64,000 nucleotides of DNA from an uncultured Afifella sp. (GTDB lineage Bacteria > Pseudomonadota > Alphaproteobacteria > Rhizobiales > Afifellaceae): positions 1 through 64,000 of the forward strand of contig CAMYKZ010000012.1 of the NCBI GenBank assembly GCA_947259045.1, given 5' to 3'. This document shows positions 45,487-54,375 of this stretch, piece by piece. The notes beneath the pieces are model-generated. The model was not told the DNA's origin, did not search any database, and saw only the letters and a list, made by a program, of their open reading frames with translations. The number at the start of each line of letters is the position of its first letter. The first letter of the stretch is position 1. Both the position numbers and the translations under genes were made by a program.

Positions 45487-46491
45487 CTATTGCCTCCCCA
45501 TCCGGCGTCGCCGCCGCAGCAGATCCGCCAAGACCGTCATGAGGATCAGCATACCCTGAACGGAGCGCAGCCAGAACGGCGACACATTGATGAAAATCAG
45601 CGAAGAGCCGATGGTCGCGAGCAGAATGGCGGCCAGCGTGGAACCGATCACCGTCCCCGTCCCGCCCAGAATACTGACGCCGCCGACAACGGATGCGGTG
45701 ATGATCGACAGTTCCAGATTTGGCGGCACTGCGGTCTGGATGACGCTCAATTGTGTGGCAAACAGAACGGCTGCGATTCCCACGAAGAAGCCGTGCGCGG
45801 CAAACGCCTTGAGGATCGTTGCCGTCGGGTTGATACCGGACAATCGCGCGGCTTCGACATTGCCGCCAACCGCATAGATCGCCCGGCCCGTCCCGCTGAG
45901 CCGCATCCACATTGCGGCTGCAAGCGTCAGTACCAGCATGAAATATATCGGCATCGGAATGCCGAGCGGCTTCATCTGGGCGAGAAAGAAATCCGGCGGA
46001 AGATCCGAAATCCAGGCGCCCTTGGTGACACTGATCAGCCCGCCCTTCAGGATGCTCAGCATGCCAAGCGAAACCACGATCGAGGGGATGCGCATATAGG
46101 TCACGAGCAACCCCATCCCCGTGGTGAAAACCATCGAGAGCAATATCGGAACGACCCAGCAGACTAGGATCGGAGCCCCATTGACGGCCAGTGTGCCGCT
46201 GATGGTCGCCAGCACACCGATCAGCGAGCCGACGGAGATATCGATATTGCCGGATATGATGATCATCGACATGCCGATGGCGGCAACAGCGATATAGGCA
46301 TTGCCGAGGAAGACGGAGCTGATATTGCGCTCGGCAATGAAGCGCGGATTGATCGAGCCGACGATGACGAATATCGCGATGATGGCCAGAAACAGCAGCA
46401 TTTCCTGACTGAAAACGATGCGGCCGAGTCCGAAGCCGGGCGCCGCGGCGCCTGGACGGATTGCTGTTTCTGTTGCGGGGTCTGTTGTCAT
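45487..46491 (-). CDS. rhaP: Rhamnose ABC permease RhaP
   Basis: 334-residue CUT2 permease, paralogous to the next gene: SGNIDISVGSLIGVLATISG near 75 and ELSIITASVVGGVSILGGTG near 260. ATG 46491 has AAGGAA upstream and lies 4 bases after the ATPase stop; an upstream in-frame start at 46527 would overlap the ATPase gene more deeply. Confidence 0.9.
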   Translation of the reverse strand: MTTDPATETAIRPGAAAPGFGLGRIVFSQEMLLFLAIIAIFVIVGSINPRFIAERNISSVFLGNAYIAVAAIGMSMIIISGNIDISVGSLIGVLATISGTLAVNGAPILVCWVVPILLSMVFTTGMGLLVTYMRIPSIVVSLGMLSILKGGLISVTKGAWISDLPPDFFLAQMKPLGIPMPIYFMLVLTLAAAMWMRLSGTGRAIYAVGGNVEAARLSGINPTATILKAFAAHGFFVGIAAVLFATQLSVIQTAVPPNLELSIITASVVGGVSILGGTGTVIGSTLAAILLATIGSSLIFINVSPFWLRSVQGMLILMTVLADLLRRRRRMGRQ

Positions 46492-46495
46492 TTCC

Positions 46496-48013
46496 TTAGC
46501 CTGCCAGCGCTGCCGGTTCGGGCGCAATATCGCTCATCATCGCGCTGGCGATGCCGGTCTGTGTGGCATCCGCCCTGTCGACTTCGGAGACAATATGGCC
46601 GCCGCGCATGACGAGGATGCGGTCGCTCATGCCCATGATTTCCGGCAGTTCGCTGGAAATCATGATGATCGCCAGTCCCTGCTGCGCCAGTTCGCTCATC
46701 AGCCGGTGGATCTCCGCCTTGGCGCCGACGTCAATACCGCGGGTCGGCTCATCCATGATCAGTATGCGGGGGTTGGTCGCAAGCCATTTGGCGAGAACGA
46801 CTTTCTGCTGGTTCCCGCCCGACAGTTTGCCGACAATCTGCCCGATACCGCTGGTGCGGACGCCGAATTGTTCGACGCTCTTCTCAGCCAGGCTGGCTTC
46901 GGCTTGCCGGTCCAGAAACCCGCGCCGGGAAACCCGGTTCAGGACGGCGAGCGACACATTCTCCAATATCGGCATCTGCCGGACCAGGCCGTGATGGGCG
47001 CGGTCTTCCGGGATATAGGCGATACCAAGGGATTTCGCGTCCTGCGGTCCGGCAATCGTGACCGGGTTTCCGTCAACCAGTATCGTTCCGCTTTTGGGCG
47101 GTGTAATCCCGAACAAGGTCTGGGCGAACTCGCTGCGGCCTGAACCGACCAGGCCTGCAATGCCGAGAATTTCCCCGGCCCGAAGCGTCAGGCTGACACC
47201 GTTCGTCATCGGCGGCCGGACAAGATCATCGACCTGCAGGACAATATCGCCGATAGCCGCCTCCGCTTTCGGGAACAGCGCCTCGATACGCCGGCCCACC
47301 ATCATCTCAATCAGATCGCCGTGGCTGGTTTCGCTGACCGGTTTGGTGGCGACGAATTGACCGTCACGCAGGACGGTTACGCGGTCGGCAAGCAGGAACA
47401 CCTCTTCCAGCCGATGAGAAATGTAGACAATGCCGACATTGCGCTCGCGCAGCAGCCGGACAATGCGGAAAAGCTGTTCGACATCATGTTCCGTCAACGC
47501 GGCCGTCGGCTCGTCCATGATCAGGATGCGGGCATTCTGGGAGAGCGCCTTTGCGATTTCCACACGCTGGCGATTGCCGATGGAAAGCGCGCCGACCGGC
47601 GCGGAGACGTCAAGGTCGTGAATGTCGAGCGACGCCAGCAGTTCCAGAGCCTGCGCACGCATCGTCGGCCAGTCGATCGCGCCGAAACGGCGACGCGGCG
47701 CATGTCCCATGAAGATGTTTTCGGCAACGCTCAGTTCCGGAAACAGCAACAGTTCCTGGTAGATAGTGGCAATGCCGGCAGCCTGGGCATCCGACGGCAA
47801 CGCAAATCTGACGGACCGCCCGCTCACCGTCAATGTGCCCTCGTCGGGCTGATGCACGCCGGACATGATCTTGATCAGGGTCGACTTCCCGGCCCCGTTC
47901 TCGCCCAGAAGTGCGTGAACCTCTCCGGCCCTGACGTCGAACCGGATGTCGCTCAGCGCCTTGACGCCGGGAAACGATTTGGAGATCCCGTCGAGTTCAA
48001 GCACCGATGACAT
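46496..48013 (-). CDS. rhaT: Rhamnose ABC ATPase RhaT (two ATPase domains)
   Basis: 505-residue sugar-type ATPase of the RbsA/MglA class with two nucleotide-binding halves. First half: Walker A GENGAGKST, signature LSIGNRQRVEIAKAL, Walker B ILIMDEPTAAL. Second half: degenerate GLVGSGRSE, signature LSGGNQQKVVLAKWL, ILIMDEPTRGID. One degenerate half is normal for this class. Its ATG lies inside the end of rhaR (17-base overlap), so transport genes follow directly from the regulator. Confidence 0.92.
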   Translation of the reverse strand: MSSVLELDGISKSFPGVKALSDIRFDVRAGEVHALLGENGAGKSTLIKIMSGVHQPDEGTLTVSGRSVRFALPSDAQAAGIATIYQELLLFPELSVAENIFMGHAPRRRFGAIDWPTMRAQALELLASLDIHDLDVSAPVGALSIGNRQRVEIAKALSQNARILIMDEPTAALTEHDVEQLFRIVRLLRERNVGIVYISHRLEEVFLLADRVTVLRDGQFVATKPVSETSHGDLIEMMVGRRIEALFPKAEAAIGDIVLQVDDLVRPPMTNGVSLTLRAGEILGIAGLVGSGRSEFAQTLFGITPPKSGTILVDGNPVTIAGPQDAKSLGIAYIPEDRAHHGLVRQMPILENVSLAVLNRVSRRGFLDRQAEASLAEKSVEQFGVRTSGIGQIVGKLSGGNQQKVVLAKWLATNPRILIMDEPTRGIDVGAKAEIHRLMSELAQQGLAIIMISSELPEIMGMSDRILVMRGGHIVSEVDRADATQTGIASAMMSDIAPEPAALAG

Positions 48014-48806
48014 GCTCAGACCCGCTTTCTGCCGCAACCGGCGTAACGACCAGATCGATGCCGGCCTCTTCAACCATCCGCCGGTCGCCGGCCGAAATCC
48101 CGTCGTCGGTGATGATCGTCGTGATGCGTTCCAGCGGACACATGATGTGACTGGAGCGCTTGGCGAATTTGGTCGAATCGACGAGCACGATAAGCTCGTC
48201 GGCCTGGTTGAACATTTTCTGCTCTGCCTGGATCAGCAGCGGATCCGTTTCCATCAGGCCGAGGCGGCCGATGCCCTGAGCGCCCATGAACATTTTCCGG
48301 GCATAGAAATTGCGCGTCACATCGTTATCGAACGGGCTCAATATGATGCTCTGTTCGCGGTAGATCGTGCCGCCCGGCATCATCACCGTATGGGTGGAAT
48401 GTTTCAGCAGATGCTCGGCGATCGGAAAGGAATTTGTGAAAACCTGCAACTGGCTGCCGGTCAGAAAGTGAACCATCTGATAGGTCGTCGTACCGCCATT
48501 GATGATTACCGGCTCACCATCGTGACACAGGGCCGCAGCGCGGCGCGCAATGGCGCGCTTGAGATTGGTATTGATGCCCTGGTTGACGGCGAACGGCCGG
48601 CCGGAAAGCCTGGAGGATTGCGGCGGGGTCAGGGCTTCCGCGCCGCCGCGCACACGGCGGAGTTTCTTCTGCAGGTGGAGGGCAGCGATATCGCGGCGGA
48701 TCGTTGCCTCCGACGATCCGGTCAGCTCCACCATGCCCTGAACCGTCGCCACAGGTTTTTCCTGAACCGTGTTAAGGATGATCCTGTGCCGTTCACGCTC
48801 GTGCAT
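47997..48806 (-). CDS. rhaR: DeoR-family rhamnose regulator RhaR
   Basis: 269 residues: winged helix-turn-helix MVELTGSSEATIRRDIAALH at 25-44 and the DeoR effector domain (INGGTTTYQMVHFL near 102; VDSTKFAKRSSHI near 212). This is a Rhizobium-type regulator, unlike the AraC-type RhaR/RhaS of E. coli. It heads the leftward transport operon and diverges from rhaD-rhaI across a strong palindrome. GGGGGAG precedes ATG 48806. Confidence 0.88.
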   Translation of the reverse strand: MHERERHRIILNTVQEKPVATVQGMVELTGSSEATIRRDIAALHLQKKLRRVRGGAEALTPPQSSRLSGRPFAVNQGINTNLKRAIARRAAALCHDGEPVIINGGTTTYQMVHFLTGSQLQVFTNSFPIAEHLLKHSTHTVMMPGGTIYREQSIILSPFDNDVTRNFYARKMFMGAQGIGRLGLMETDPLLIQAEQKMFNQADELIVLVDSTKFAKRSSHIMCPLERITTIITDDGISAGDRRMVEEAGIDLVVTPVAAESGSEHVIGA

Positions 48807-48851
48807 GCTCTCCCCCGGATTTTTAAATGTTTTCACCTTCGCTGCTGGCTG

Positions 48852-48920
48852 TCAATCAATTTCGATCAATTTCAATCATATTGCACTGCACAATGATTGA
48901 AATTGACCGTAAATGATTGA
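48852..48920. promoter_or_regulatory. RhaR operator region: 14-bp inverted repeat plus flanking copies
   Basis: TCAATTTCAATCAT (48866-48879) is repeated perfectly inverted as ATGATTGAAATTGA (48893-48906), 13 bases apart. Extra half-sites flank it: ATCAATTTC at 48855 and 48865, and ATGATTGA at 48893 and 48913. It lies midway between the divergent rhaR and rhaD starts. Confidence 0.75.
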
Positions 48921-48984
48921 CATGCCGACTTACCTGGTTCATTCAAAGTGAGTGAACGATCCCGTGCTCCAGGAGGACCCAGCG

Positions 48985-51099
48985 ATGTCAACCACACAGA
49001 ATATCGTGTCGGGCGATGCCCGTCTGGAGCTTCGCTGGGATCATGCCGAAACCGCCGGCATGAGTGAAAACGAATTACTGCTCTATCGCTCGAACCTGCT
49101 CGGCGCAGATCACAGGATCACCAATTTCGGCGGCGGCAATACCTCCGTCAAATACATGCAGGCCGACCCGCTGACCGGCCACGATGTCGAGGTTCTCTGG
49201 GTCAAGGGCTCCGGCGGCGATCTCGGCACGATGAAAATGGATGGATTTGCGACGCTCTACTTTGACAAGGTCCAGGGCCTGAAGCGGCTGTACCGCGGCC
49301 CTGAGCATGAAGACGAAATGGTCGGCTACCTGCCCCATTGCACCTTCAATCTGAACGGTCGCGCCGCCTCGATCGACACGCCCCTGCATGCATTTGTCCC
49401 TCACAGGCATGTCGACCATGTGCATCCCGATGCGGTGATCGCCATTGCGGCATCGGAAGACAGCCGCGAACTGACCCGGCGGATTTACGGCGACGATATC
49501 GGCTGGCTGCCCTGGAAGCGGCCGGGCTTCGAACTTGGCCTTTGGCTGGAAAAGTTCGTCAGCGAGAATCCGCAGGCGCGCGGCGTTGTCCTGGCAAGCC
49601 ATGGCTTGTTCACCTGGGCCGACAGCGCCGAAGACTGTTACGCGGTGACGATTGAGACGATCAACAAGGCGATCGACTGGTTCGCCTCGGAAGCGGCAGG
49701 CCGGACGGCCTTTGGCGGCGAAAAATCACCACCGCTCGCAGCCGGCGCACGGCGCGAGATTGCAGCGCGATTGATGCCGGAAATTCGCGGCCGCATCGGC
49801 CAGGCAGAACGCAAGATCGGTCATTTCGACGACAGTTCCGCTGTACTTGAATTCGTCAATTCCCGTCAGTTGGAGCAGCTGGCCGCCCTCGGCACCTCGT
49901 GTCCGGACCATTTCCTGCGCACCAAGATCCGCCCGCTGATCGTCGATTTCGACCCCGCCAGCCCGGATATCGAAGCAACGATGGCCGGTCTTGACCAGGC
50001 CTTCGACACATACCGCGAACATTATGCGGCCTATTATGAGCGCTGCAGACATGATGACAGTCCGCCGATGCGCGATGCCAATGCAGTGGTCTATCTCGTC
50101 CCCGGCGTCGGCATGATCACCTTTGCCAAGGACAAGGCGACTGCGCGGATTTCCGCTGAATTCTATGTCAATGCGATCAACGTCATGCGCGGCGCCTCCA
50201 CCGTTTCGACCTATGTCGGACTGGATGAGCAGGAAGCCTTCAATATCGAATACTGGCTTTTGGAAGAGGCCAAGCTGCAACGTCAGCCAAAACCGAAGAG
50301 CCTGGCAGGCCGCGTGGCGCTTGTGACAGGCGCCGCCGGCGGCATCGGCCAGGCCCATGTCCGGCGCCTGCTGAGCGAAGGCGCCTGTATCGTCTTGACC
50401 GATATTGACGCAGAAGCCCTGGCAGAAGTCAGCGACAATTTTGCGGAAGTCGCAGGCACGGACATGGTGCACAGCCTGCCGCTCGATGTGACAGACGAAG
50501 CCGGCGTTGCCCGGGCCTTTGCGGATGCCAGCGTTGAATTTGGCGGCATCGATATCCTTGTCTCCAATGCCGGCATCTCGTCATCTGCTCCGATCGCCGA
50601 TACCGAGCTTTCCATGTGGAGCCGCAACATGGATATTCTGGCGACAGGCTATTTTCTGGTTGCCCGCGAAGCCTTCCGCCTGATGCAGCGGCAGAAACTG
50701 GGTGGGGCGATCGTCTTTATCGCCTCCAAGAACGGGCTTGCCGCTTCGCCGAATGCCGCTGCTTATTGTACTGCGAAAGCGTCCGAAATTCATCTGGCGC
50801 GCTGCCTTGCTCTTGAAGGCGCGGGCGATGGCATCCGGGTCAACGTGGTCAATCCGGACGCCGTGTTGCGCGGCTCGAAAATCTGGACGGGAGAATGGCG
50901 GCAACAACGGGCCGACGCCTACAACATGGCGCCGGACGAACTGGAAGACCATTATCGCAACCGGTCCCTGCTCAAACGCAGCGTATTTCCCGAAGATGTC
51001 GCGGAAGCCTCGTTCTTCCTCGTTTCCGACTTGTCGGCAAAATCAACCGGCAATATCGTCAATGTGGACGCAGGCAATGCGCAGGCGTTCACGCGGTAG
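48985..51099 (+). CDS. rhaD: Bifunctional rhamnulose-1-P aldolase / lactaldehyde dehydrogenase RhaD
   Basis: 704-residue fusion. Residues 30-430 are a class II aldolase domain (NFGGGNTSVKY near 48, metal-binding HVDHVHPDAV near 142); residues 445-704 are a short-chain dehydrogenase (ALVTGAAGGIGQAHVRR near 450; catalytic YCTAKAS near 595). It should cleave L-rhamnulose-1-phosphate to dihydroxyacetone phosphate and L-lactaldehyde and oxidise the latter. A strong AGGAGGA precedes ATG 48985. First gene of the rightward rhaDI unit. Confidence 0.92.
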   Translation: MSTTQNIVSGDARLELRWDHAETAGMSENELLLYRSNLLGADHRITNFGGGNTSVKYMQADPLTGHDVEVLWVKGSGGDLGTMKMDGFATLYFDKVQGLKRLYRGPEHEDEMVGYLPHCTFNLNGRAASIDTPLHAFVPHRHVDHVHPDAVIAIAASEDSRELTRRIYGDDIGWLPWKRPGFELGLWLEKFVSENPQARGVVLASHGLFTWADSAEDCYAVTIETINKAIDWFASEAAGRTAFGGEKSPPLAAGARREIAARLMPEIRGRIGQAERKIGHFDDSSAVLEFVNSRQLEQLAALGTSCPDHFLRTKIRPLIVDFDPASPDIEATMAGLDQAFDTYREHYAAYYERCRHDDSPPMRDANAVVYLVPGVGMITFAKDKATARISAEFYVNAINVMRGASTVSTYVGLDEQEAFNIEYWLLEEAKLQRQPKPKSLAGRVALVTGAAGGIGQAHVRRLLSEGACIVLTDIDAEALAEVSDNFAEVAGTDMVHSLPLDVTDEAGVARAFADASVEFGGIDILVSNAGISSSAPIADTELSMWSRNMDILATGYFLVAREAFRLMQRQKLGGAIVFIASKNGLAASPNAAAYCTAKASEIHLARCLALEGAGDGIRVNVVNPDAVLRGSKIWTGEWRQQRADAYNMAPDELEDHYRNRSLLKRSVFPEDVAEASFFLVSDLSAKSTGNIVNVDAGNAQAFTR

Positions 51100-51144
51100 G
51101 CACCATTGCGCGGCCACGGGACAACGGGCCAGGGGAGATTTGGC

Positions 51145-52437
51145 ATGACGCAGGCAATATCCACCGACCTTGTCGGTTCCCACAATCAGGACCGGCGAGA
51201 TGCAATTCGGAGCGAGTACGACGCGCTGGGTGAAATCCTGGATCGGCGCGACGTCGATATCGACGATATCCGTGACAAGGTGGCCGCCTATGGCGTTGCC
51301 GTTCCTTCATGGGGTGTGGGAACCGGAGGAACTCGGTTCGCCCGCTTTCCTGGCCCCGGCGAGCCGCGCACCATTTTTGAGAAACTCGACGATTGCGGCG
51401 TGATCCATCAACTGACCGCCGCCACGCCGAATGTATCGCTGCATATTCCATGGGACCGGCCCGACGATCCGGCGGAACTTCGCGACAAGGCGGCCAGCCT
51501 CGGCCTGGGTTTCGACGCGATGAACTCCAACACGTTTCAGGATCAGAACGATCAGCCGAACTCCTACAAATTCGGCAGTCTCAGCCACACCGATGCCGCC
51601 ACACGGGAACAGGCGGTCGCGCATAATCTGGAATGTATCGAGATCGGCGCCGCAATCGGCTCGAAGGCGCTCACGGTCTGGATCGCCGACGGTTCGAACT
51701 TTCCCGGCCAAAGCCATTTTGCCAGGGCATTTGAGCGTTATCTTGATGCGATGGGCAGCGTCTATGAAGCTCTGCCCGGCAATTGGCGGCTGTTTATCGA
51801 ACACAAGATCCACGAGCCGGCGTTTTACTCGACAGTGATCCAGGACTGGGGCAGCAGCTACCTTGCTGCGAAGGAACTCGGCGACAAGGCTTTCTGCCTG
51901 GTGGATCTCGGCCACCATGCGCCGAGCGTCAACATTGAAATGATCGTTTCCCGGCTCATCCAGTTCGGCAAGCTGGGCGGCTTCCATTTCAATGATTCCA
52001 AATATGGCGACGATGATCTGGATACCGGTTCAATCAACCCGTACCAGCTCTTCCTGGTCTTCAACGAACTGGTCGACGCCGAACAGCACCGGGTTCCGGG
52101 TTTCAATCCGGCGCACATGCTCGACCAGTCGCACAATGTGACCGATCCGATCGAAAGCCTGATGGTCAGCGCCATGGAAGTGATACGCGCCTACGCGCAA
52201 GCGCTTCTGATCGACCGTTCAGCGCTTGAGGGTTACCAGGACGACAATGATGCGCTGATGGCGTCACAGACCCTGAAGGCCGCCTTTCGAACCGATGTCG
52301 AGCCGATCCTTGCCATGGCCCGCATGGAAAGCGGCGCGGCCGTTGACCCGATATCCGCCTACCGCCAGGCCGGTTATCGCAATCGGGTCGCCGCCGGGCG
52401 GCCAGCCGGCGGTGGCTCCTCCAGCGGCATTGTCTGA
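51145..52437 (+). CDS. rhaI: L-rhamnose isomerase RhaI (Rhizobium/Pseudomonas type)
   Basis: 430-residue TIM-barrel isomerase converting L-rhamnose to L-rhamnulose, of the RhaI type rather than E. coli RhaA. Typical segments: FDAMNSNTFQDQNDQPNSYK near 130, ALTVWIADGSNFPGQSHF near 173, IEHKIHEPAFYSTVIQDWGS near 218, LVDLGHHAPSVNIEMIVSRL near 251 and FHFNDSKYGDDDLDTGSI near 280, which supply the metal-binding acidic and histidine residues. AGGGGAGA precedes ATG 51145, 45 bases after rhaD. Convergent with the aldo/keto reductase gene. Confidence 0.92.
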   Translation: MTQAISTDLVGSHNQDRRDAIRSEYDALGEILDRRDVDIDDIRDKVAAYGVAVPSWGVGTGGTRFARFPGPGEPRTIFEKLDDCGVIHQLTAATPNVSLHIPWDRPDDPAELRDKAASLGLGFDAMNSNTFQDQNDQPNSYKFGSLSHTDAATREQAVAHNLECIEIGAAIGSKALTVWIADGSNFPGQSHFARAFERYLDAMGSVYEALPGNWRLFIEHKIHEPAFYSTVIQDWGSSYLAAKELGDKAFCLVDLGHHAPSVNIEMIVSRLIQFGKLGGFHFNDSKYGDDDLDTGSINPYQLFLVFNELVDAEQHRVPGFNPAHMLDQSHNVTDPIESLMVSAMEVIRAYAQALLIDRSALEGYQDDNDALMASQTLKAAFRTDVEPILAMARMESGAAVDPISAYRQAGYRNRVAAGRPAGGGSSSGIV

Positions 52438-52439
52438 GC

Positions 52440-53483
52440 CTACATCGGCATCGGAAACCGCCGGTGCACGGCGGCGATGTCCGCCATCACCTCTTCGCTG
52501 AGTGTCATGTCTGCTGCAGACATATTGGTCGTCAGCTGATCCATATTGGTTGCGCCGATGATCACTGCGCTCATGAACGGCCGCGCCAGGCAGAAGGCGA
52601 GCGCCATGGGCGCCAGGGCCAGTTCGTGCCGTTCGGCAACGGCGGCGTAGGCCTCGACGGCCTCAACGGCAATATCGGTATAACGGCCGCCAAGTTTTTC
52701 GTTGATGCTGCGGCGAGAGCCGGGCGGGATAATCCCGCCGCGATATTTTCCCGACAGCATGCCTGCGGCGAGCGGTGAAAACGCCAGCAGACCGACATCC
52801 TCGTTGTGGCTCAGTTCCGCCATATCGAGATCGAACAGGCGCTGCAACAGGCTGTATTCATTCTGGATTGAAGCGATACGCGGCAGGCCGTGGGCTTGCG
52901 CCAGTTGGAGAAACTGCGCCGTGCCCCAGCAGGTTTCATTGGACAGCCCGACGGCGCGGATCTTGCCCTCGCTCACCAGTTTGCCGAGCGCCTGCAATAC
53001 GTCCAGAATATGCGCCTGCGTTTGTTCACGGTCCTGGCCACTCGGATCATAGGTCCAGGATTTTCGGAAATGATAATGGTCCCGGTTCGGCCAGTGCAAC
53101 TGGTAGAGGTCGATATAATCTGTCTGCAGCCGGCGCAGACTGCCGTCGACCGCCGTGCGGATGGCGGCACTTGAAATCGCTTCGCCACCGCGGACCCATT
53201 CATTGCCGCCGCCGGTGATCTTGGTCGCCATGACCACATCAGCACGCCGGCCTGACGCCTTGAACCAGGTGCCGATGATTTCTTCGGTCCGTCCCTGCGT
53301 CTCCGGCGAAGTCGGCGTTGTCGGATACATTTCAGCGGCATCGATAAAATTGATCCCTGAGTCGACGGCGTATTCGATCTGCTGATGGCCTTCGGCCTCG
53401 CTGTTCTGGGTACCCCAGGTCATGGAGCCGAGGCACAAGGCGCTGACATTGATGCCGGTGCGGCCCAACGGACGATATTGCAT
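52440..53483 (-). CDS. Aldo/keto reductase (Tas-like)
   Basis: 347-residue NAD(P)H-dependent aldo/keto reductase of the Tas/YajO group. The catalytic tetrad is present: D in NFIDAAEMYP (near 48), Y53 in AEMYP, K near 88 in MATKITGG and H near 129 in LYQLHWPNRD. C-terminal cofactor segment SAVIIGATNMDQL near 307. Substrate unknown. It sits tail to tail with rhaI, 2 bases apart, and is not obviously part of that pathway. Confidence 0.9.
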   Translation of the reverse strand: MQYRPLGRTGINVSALCLGSMTWGTQNSEAEGHQQIEYAVDSGINFIDAAEMYPTTPTSPETQGRTEEIIGTWFKASGRRADVVMATKITGGGNEWVRGGEAISSAAIRTAVDGSLRRLQTDYIDLYQLHWPNRDHYHFRKSWTYDPSGQDREQTQAHILDVLQALGKLVSEGKIRAVGLSNETCWGTAQFLQLAQAHGLPRIASIQNEYSLLQRLFDLDMAELSHNEDVGLLAFSPLAAGMLSGKYRGGIIPPGSRRSINEKLGGRYTDIAVEAVEAYAAVAERHELALAPMALAFCLARPFMSAVIIGATNMDQLTTNMSAADMTLSEEVMADIAAVHRRFPMPM

Positions 53484-53520
53484 TGGTCAGATCCTCGGAA
53501 GTCAGATGAAAATTGAACGG

Positions 53521-54207
53521 TCAGGCGATGCGGGCAGACTGGCTTTCCGACAGCACGACGATTTTCGCGCCCGGCTTCACGCGCTCATGCAGATCAATGA
53601 TATCCTGGTTGAAAAGACGGATACAACCGCTCGAAACGGCCTTGCCGATCGACCAGGGTTCATTGGTGCCATGCAAACGGTACAGGGTATCGCGGCCATC
53701 CCTGTAGATATAGATGGCTCGGGCGCCGAGCGGGTTGTTCAGGCCAGGGTCCATGCCTTTGCTGAATGCCACCAGTTCCGGTTCGCGGGCGATCATGGCA
53801 GGCGGCGGCGTCCAGGTCGGCCATGCCCGTTTCCAGCCGACATAAGCCCGCCCGGCCCAGCGGAAGCCGGCCCGGCCGACGCCAACGCCGTAACGAATGG
53901 CCCTGCCTTCATCTTCGACGAAATAGAGGAAACGGCTGTAGGGATCGACAATCACCGTGCCCGGACGCTCGCGGGTGGAAAACCGCACGGTCTGACGGAG
54001 GTGCCGACGGTTGACTGCGCTGATATTGATTGCCGGCATGCGAAATTCGCCGTCTTTGCGCAGTCCGTAGTGAGACCGCAGGACATTTGACGGCGGCAGG
54101 CCAAATTCGTCACGGGTGCTGATTGTGGTGCATCCGGAAGCCAGGAGGCTGAAAGCCCCTGCCCCGAGAAAGAACCCCCGTCTTGTCATTGAAGTTGCAG
54201 TCATCAT
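53521..54207 (-). CDS. L,D-transpeptidase lipoprotein (YkuD domain)
   Basis: 228 residues. The N terminus MTRRGFFLGAGAFSLLASGC looks like a twin-arginine-like lipoprotein signal with lipobox LASGC (cysteine about residue 26). The catalytic motif HGTNEPWSIGKAVSSGCIRL is almost identical to that of the other L,D-transpeptidase at 10991-11638, so both belong to one subfamily. It would cross-link peptidoglycan or tether proteins to it. Divergent from the copper ATPase gene. Confidence 0.88.
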   Translation of the reverse strand: MMTATSMTRRGFFLGAGAFSLLASGCTTISTRDEFGLPPSNVLRSHYGLRKDGEFRMPAINISAVNRRHLRQTVRFSTRERPGTVIVDPYSRFLYFVEDEGRAIRYGVGVGRAGFRWAGRAYVGWKRAWPTWTPPPAMIAREPELVAFSKGMDPGLNNPLGARAIYIYRDGRDTLYRLHGTNEPWSIGKAVSSGCIRLFNQDIIDLHERVKPGAKIVVLSESQSARIA

Positions 54208-54321
54208 TTCTCGCCCCGTTTCCCGTTGATGCAGTACCAGACCGCAAAAACCTGATTCCCCCGAAAAAACACCATATTTGCCGTAATCGGCGAGATCAAA
54301 CGAAAGTATAATGCCGAAACC

Positions 54322-54352
54322 TTGACCTTCCGGAAACTGTAATCTTTATCTG
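54322..54352 (+). promoter_or_regulatory. CueR/HmrR-type copper-responsive promoter
   Basis: TTGACC (54322-54327) followed by TTCC and, 19 bases after the -35 box, TATCTG (54347-54352). A TTGACCTTCC start and a 19-base spacer are hallmarks of MerR-family copper promoters. The second arm of the dyad is not canonical, so identity is tentative. No MerR-type gene is in the window. Confidence 0.5.
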
Positions 54353-54375
54353 ATGCGCAACTCAGAGGAGATCAC

